Below are positions 5,314 to 8,056 of a DNA stretch of 8,056 nt, in pieces. The stretch comes from Acidimicrobiia bacterium (GTDB taxonomy: Bacteria; Actinomycetota; Acidimicrobiia; Acidimicrobiales; AC-14): contig JAFAUA010000270.1 in the NCBI GenBank assembly GCA_019243595.1, forward strand, positions 1 to 8,056, given 5' to 3'. A program made the position numbers and the translations under genes. The first letter of the stretch is position 1, and every line of letters begins with the position of its first letter. Under the pieces are notes generated by a model, which was not told where the DNA came from, ran no database searches, and worked only from the letters and a program-made list of their open reading frames with translations.

Positions 5314-6573
5314 CTACGAGAACGGAACCGCCACCGGGGCGGGCAGCGGTAGGTAGACGGCGAAAAAGTCTCGGTCGTCGCGGACGAGATAGCGGTTGGC
5401 CGAGTGCATCGGGTTGGGTTCCACCATCGTCGGGAGCAAACCGGGATCGTGGGTGTAGGTGATGAGCGTGTGCCATTCGGGGTTGATGTCGAGCTCCATC
5501 GCCCGCACGGCGCCGACGTGCTGGAGGATCTTTGCCAGGGTGATCACCGACTGACCGTCGGCGGCGACGTACATGAGATTCCCACGGGCGTCGATACCGA
5601 CGCCGGTGCGCCAGACGCGGGTTCGGCCACCGAGGCCGTAACCCCACTGTGGGCTATTGGGGTGGTCGTTCAACGCGGGGTTAAGGGCGCCGTTCCAGAT
5701 GATCGGCGCCAGGCTCTGGCGGGTCCAGGCGACGTCGGGCCCCGCGTTCGGGCCGTCGCTCCAGTCCACAATGTCGACGCGACCGTCGCTATAGCCAACC
5801 AGCGTGGCATTACCGTCTTTGAGCGGCTCGTTCACCCGGCCGTTGTCGGTCGAGCCGTTGTGGCCGTCCACGTAGGTGAAGCCGGCGTTGAAGGTCGCCA
5901 GCAGTCGCCCGCGCTGACTCGGCGGGACCATCATCGGCCCCCGTACCGCCGCGTGCGGGGGCTCGTACCGGCCTGGGTAGTACGCCAGGTTGCTACGTGT
6001 GTGGTCGAACCATGCGAGATAGGCGACCAGTCGCGGGTAGTCGACCTCCGGGCGATATGTCGTGACGAGCACCGGTGGGCCACCGTCGACGGGTGGCCCC
6101 GTAGGGTTCCAGACCCCTTCGCCGGGAAGCGGCTGGGGAAAGACGGGCTGGATCGAAGGCGGCCATCCAACACCCGGTGGCGCCGTCAGGCTGAGTCGAG
6201 CTGAGTTCAACCCGAGTGCCGGCAGCGTCTTCCTCTGTGGGCCGCCCTTCTTCGGCGCCTTCCAGCTGTAGTAACCCTGCTCGGTCTCGTCGGCCAGCCA
6301 GTTGCCGAACGGGACGTCGTGCCTTACCCACTCGACGCTGTTCACGCTCCACGGCAGGCTCGTGGGACGCAGGATCCAACTCGTATAGGAGACGATCGCC
6401 AACAACAGCAGCACGACGAAGGGCGCTGCGATGAGTCGACGCCGGCGCCTCCGCTTAGCCACAGGGACCTGGGACGGCACCGGGCACTCGGCCCCTTCCG
6501 CAAGTGACCCCTCGTCATCGCCAGCCGGCCGAGCATGCTGGCGATTCCGCGGCGTCGGACTTCCTGCCGGCAC
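5314..6573 (-). CDS. Membrane-anchored phosphodiester-glycosidase-like protein (NAGPA/DUF2233-like)
   Basis: The product has 419 residues from GTG 6573; GTG 6460-6462 (residue 38) is a shorter alternative, and neither has a strong ribosome binding site. A run of six Arg (41-46) precedes one hydrophobic helix at about 47-68 (LIAAPFVVLLLLAIVSYTSW), giving a type II anchor with the domain outside the cell. The outer domain has a Pro-rich lead, then ATFNAGF (Asn229-Phe232), GVGIDARGNLMYVAADG and VGAVRAMELDINPEW (Asp362, Asn364). This order matches the phosphodiester glycosidase fold (human NAGPA, bacterial DUF2233), where the corresponding segments read NGGFF, G-D--G-L and LDGGGS. Such enzymes cut sugar-1-phosphodiester bonds; a wall or exopolysaccharide substrate is inference. 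The LDGGGS site is replaced by LDINPEW, so the chemistry may differ. Confidence 0.75.
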   Translation of the reverse strand: MPAGSPTPRNRQHARPAGDDEGSLAEGAECPVPSQVPVAKRRRRRRLIAAPFVVLLLLAIVSYTSWILRPTSLPWSVNSVEWVRHDVPFGNWLADETEQGYYSWKAPKKGGPQRKTLPALGLNSARLSLTAPPGVGWPPSIQPVFPQPLPGEGVWNPTGPPVDGGPPVLVTTYRPEVDYPRLVAYLAWFDHTRSNLAYYPGRYEPPHAAVRGPMMVPPSQRGRLLATFNAGFTYVDGHNGSTDNGRVNEPLKDGNATLVGYSDGRVDIVDWSDGPNAGPDVAWTRQSLAPIIWNGALNPALNDHPNSPQWGYGLGGRTRVWRTGVGIDARGNLMYVAADGQSVITLAKILQHVGAVRAMELDINPEWHTLITYTHDPGLLPTMVEPNPMHSANRYLVRDDRDFFAVYLPLPAPVAVPFS

Positions 6574-6793
6574 TCATCCAACCTATTTGGCACGTACGAA
6601 GATGACCACCACCGACTCACCCACGCCTCGGGCGGCCGCTGCGGCCACGCCTTCTGGGCAGTTCCATAGTTGCGACCGCCGCGCCATTACGAGGTGTTCG
6701 AGAGCTGCGCTGCCTCGTACGCGTCGACACCGTCCCAATCGCCGGCTCGATCCTTGGCATGGTCTGTCGTTGCCGGTGTGTTGAACTGAGGAG
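6574..6793. other. Divergent intergenic region
   Basis: This gap separates the minus-strand glycosidase-like gene from the plus-strand ferritin-like gene and should hold both promoters, though I could not pick convincing boxes. A 60-codon plus frame from ATG 6602 begins MTTTDSPTPRAAAAATPSG but becomes Arg-rich, lacks a good ribosome binding site and has no family features, so I do not call it. Confidence 0.35.
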
Positions 6794-7585
6794 ATGGCTG
6801 TCGGCGAGATCACGCCGGCGACGACTGCCGAATGGTTGTCTCGGTTCGAGGCGCGCGCCGGCCAGCATCGGGATGTCGTGGCCGTCTCGGCACGACCAGG
6901 ACCCGCTCTCCGCGACGATCTTGGCCCCTCGATCGCAACCTTCCAGCTCGGCGAATCCGGTACAGGTGAGCATCTGTTGGCAGCGGCGCGCAGAGCGGGA
7001 GCCGACCCGGCCTACGTCGACTCGCTTGGGCACTTTGTCGCTGAGGAGCAGGAGCACGCCCGGCTCCTCGAGCTCGTATTGAGCGACCTCGGGGTGCCGC
7101 TGCGCACGAGACACTGGTCAGACCGGGTGTTCGTGCTCGTCCGTCGCCTTCATTCGCTCCGTACCGAGGTGCTTGTCCTGCTGGTCGCCGAGGTGATTGC
7201 CCTGACCTACTACTCATCGTTGCGCGACGGCATCGATGATCCGGCGCTGCATGAGATCTTCGCCCGCATCCACGACGACGAAATCGTCCACGTCGAGTTC
7301 CACTGCCAGACATTGCCGAGGCATCTCGAGCGGTTCCCCGGACCCATCCACCGATGTGCCCGTCTCTTGTGGAAGCTCCTCGTGACCGGGGCGAGCATCG
7401 CCGTAGCGATCGACCATCGCCACCTGCTTCGACGGGTCGGCGTGACCAGACGATCGTTCCTCAAGCGAGTACGGACTGACCGCCGCCAGATCGAGACTCG
7501 GTTGTTCGGGCAGACAACCCACAGTTGGCGCCCCCGACCGCCGGAATATCCACCAACCCGGACTTGGTCGGCTGAACCAAAGTGA
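6794..7585 (+). CDS. Ferritin-like diiron protein
   Basis: The product has 263 residues from ATG 6794. In-frame TGA 6782-6784 rules out a longer form, and GAGGAG directly abuts the ATG, an unusually tight spacing. The ligand pattern of a ferritin-like four-helix bundle is complete. Helix 1 has Glu54 or Glu59 (ESGTGEH), helix 2 has Glu85-x-x-His88 (EEQEHARLLE), helix 3 has Glu133 (AEVIALTYYSSLRD) and helix 4 has Glu163-x-x-His166 (DDEIVHVEFH). The protein should bind two metal ions, normally iron, in the cytoplasm. Family members range from iron storage and peroxide reduction to substrate oxidation, and sequence alone does not choose among them. After the bundle come a hydrophobic helix (about 191-206, LLWKLLVTGASIAVAI) and a basic, Pro/Trp-containing tail. 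The C-terminal extension could tether it to the membrane. No obvious operon partner. Confidence 0.85.
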   Translation: MAVGEITPATTAEWLSRFEARAGQHRDVVAVSARPGPALRDDLGPSIATFQLGESGTGEHLLAAARRAGADPAYVDSLGHFVAEEQEHARLLELVLSDLGVPLRTRHWSDRVFVLVRRLHSLRTEVLVLLVAEVIALTYYSSLRDGIDDPALHEIFARIHDDEIVHVEFHCQTLPRHLERFPGPIHRCARLLWKLLVTGASIAVAIDHRHLLRRVGVTRRSFLKRVRTDRRQIETRLFGQTTHSWRPRPPEYPPTRTWSAEPK

Positions 7586-7784
7586 CCCGGAACGCCGGTT
7601 TGTCGGCATCGGGTCACACCGCCGCAGCCGCGTCGTTCATTCAAAGCCCGGGGAATGTCAGCTGGGTGCGCGCCGTCTATGCCCTTTCTCCGTTTGCGGC
7701 AGTTAGTGCCGCTAAAGCGTCGGCGTCGGGCGCCGATTCTCCACGTGTCGGTAGGGAACGCACGCAATGCAAAAGGGGAACGGA
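7586..7784. other. Intergenic region with one hairpin
   Basis: No gene is evident. It contains the hairpin at 7696-7712 and, at its right end, the AAAGGGGAA ribosome binding region of the next gene. I could not identify a promoter with confidence. Confidence 0.4.
7696..7712 (+). terminator. Possible hairpin terminator after the ferritin-like gene
   Basis: GCGGCA-GTTAG-TGCCGC is a perfect six-pair stem with a five-base loop, about 110 bases after the ferritin-like stop and 73 before the next start. It has no T tract, so it may instead be a regulatory inverted repeat of the downstream gene. Confidence 0.3.
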
Positions 7785-8056
7785 GTGTCATCGACGTGGA
7801 TGCACGGCGCCCGGCGCCGCGCACGGGCGGGGTTGGGCTGTGTCAACGCCGCCGTTTTGATCGCCGCTGTCGCGGCGCTTGGTGGGGCGCAGGCGCCCCC
7901 GGCCCGCGCCCGCGCAGTCGCTCCCGTTTCCGGCCCCACCCCCGCAACGGATACCGCGCCGTCTGCGGGTAGCCCGGGCGGTCCCGGTGCCCAGGGCGAG
8001 GCGTCGGGTTCCGCGCAACAGGCCGCGTCGGTCGCGCGGTCGACATCTCCGACGAC
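7785..8056 (+). CDS. Exported protein, N-terminal part (3' end outside window)
   Basis: The frame from GTG 7785 stays open to the window edge (90 codons). An AGGGGA about six bases upstream is a good ribosome binding site; ATG 7800 (residue 6) is an alternative start. The N-terminus is a signal peptide: basic GARRRARAG, then hydrophobic VNAAVLIAAVAALGGAQA, with likely cleavage at AQA or the following ARA. The mature start is a low-complexity linker rich in Pro, Ala, Gly, Ser and Thr (SGPTPATDTAPSAGSPGGPG), as found before catalytic or wall-binding domains of secreted actinobacterial proteins. The functional domain is beyond the window, so no function can be given. A Cys in the hydrophobic segment (LGCVNAAV) is too early for a normal lipobox. 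Confidence 0.7.
   Translation, partial: MSSTWMHGARRRARAGLGCVNAAVLIAAVAALGGAQAPPARARAVAPVSGPTPATDTAPSAGSPGGPGAQGEASGSAQQAASVARSTSPT

Noticed and set aside
5404..6204. A 266-codon plus-strand open frame
   Set aside because: It lies wholly antisense to the phosphodiester-glycosidase-like gene, whose own frame has recognisable motifs; this one has none.
5142..6598. GGCACGTACG repeated at 5142-5151 and 6589-6598, flanking the glycosidase-like gene
   Set aside because: Many ten-base repeats are expected by chance in an 8 kb GC-rich window, and the flanks do not extend the match.
6583..6813. A 76-codon minus-strand frame ending near 6583
   Set aside because: It overlaps the start of the ferritin-like gene, is Arg/Ala-rich and has no ribosome binding site or motif that I can see.
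1..8056. CRISPR arrays, transposases, integrases or plasmid origins
   Set aside because: No regularly spaced repeats, no recombinase or transposase motifs and no iteron clusters were seen on either strand.

Overview
This is a GC-rich, actinobacterial-looking segment. Its coding frames mostly prefer G or C in the third position, GTG starts are common, signal peptides are Arg/Ala-rich, and there is a type III glutamine synthetase and a tRNA-Val(GAC) piece. An uncultured high-GC actinobacterium (for example Acidimicrobiia-like) is my inference; nothing in the window fixes the taxon.

Layout. Positions 1-957 (+) are the C-terminal part of glutamine synthetase III. Facing it at 1028-1072 (-) is the 3' portion of a tRNA-Val(GAC), from the anticodon loop to an encoded CCA. 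Its 5' half is missing, which is the typical scar of integration into a tRNA gene. To the right is a gene-poor, scrambled stretch (1073-1520) with a second T-arm-like palindrome and an eroded inverted copy of the tRNA end. Then come two very short overlapping plus-strand genes (1521-1700 and 1697-1948) arranged like a toxin-antitoxin operon. The second reads cleanly to position 1948 but carries an in-frame amber codon at 1853-1855.

A large secreted alpha/beta-hydrolase-like protein (2217-4658) has a visible signal peptide and Ser nucleophile elbow. Its tail abuts a start-less gene remnant (about 4657-4890) and a probably frameshifted two-helix membrane protein (4929-5136). On the minus strand, 5314-6573 encodes a membrane-anchored protein resembling phosphodiester glycosidases (NAGPA/DUF2233). 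On the plus strand, 6794-7585 encodes a ferritin-like diiron protein. A signal-peptide-bearing protein starts at 7785 and runs off the right edge.

Overall the window reads as a conserved nitrogen-assimilation gene, then a decayed integration junction with a broken TA-like module, then a set of cell-surface or secreted enzymes and a metal-binding protein. No integrase, transposase, CRISPR array or complete tRNA is visible. The most interesting parts are the tRNA scar and the adjacent amber-interrupted small-gene pair. The secreted hydrolase and glycosidase-like protein are good candidates for extracellular polymer chemistry, but their substrates cannot be read from sequence.
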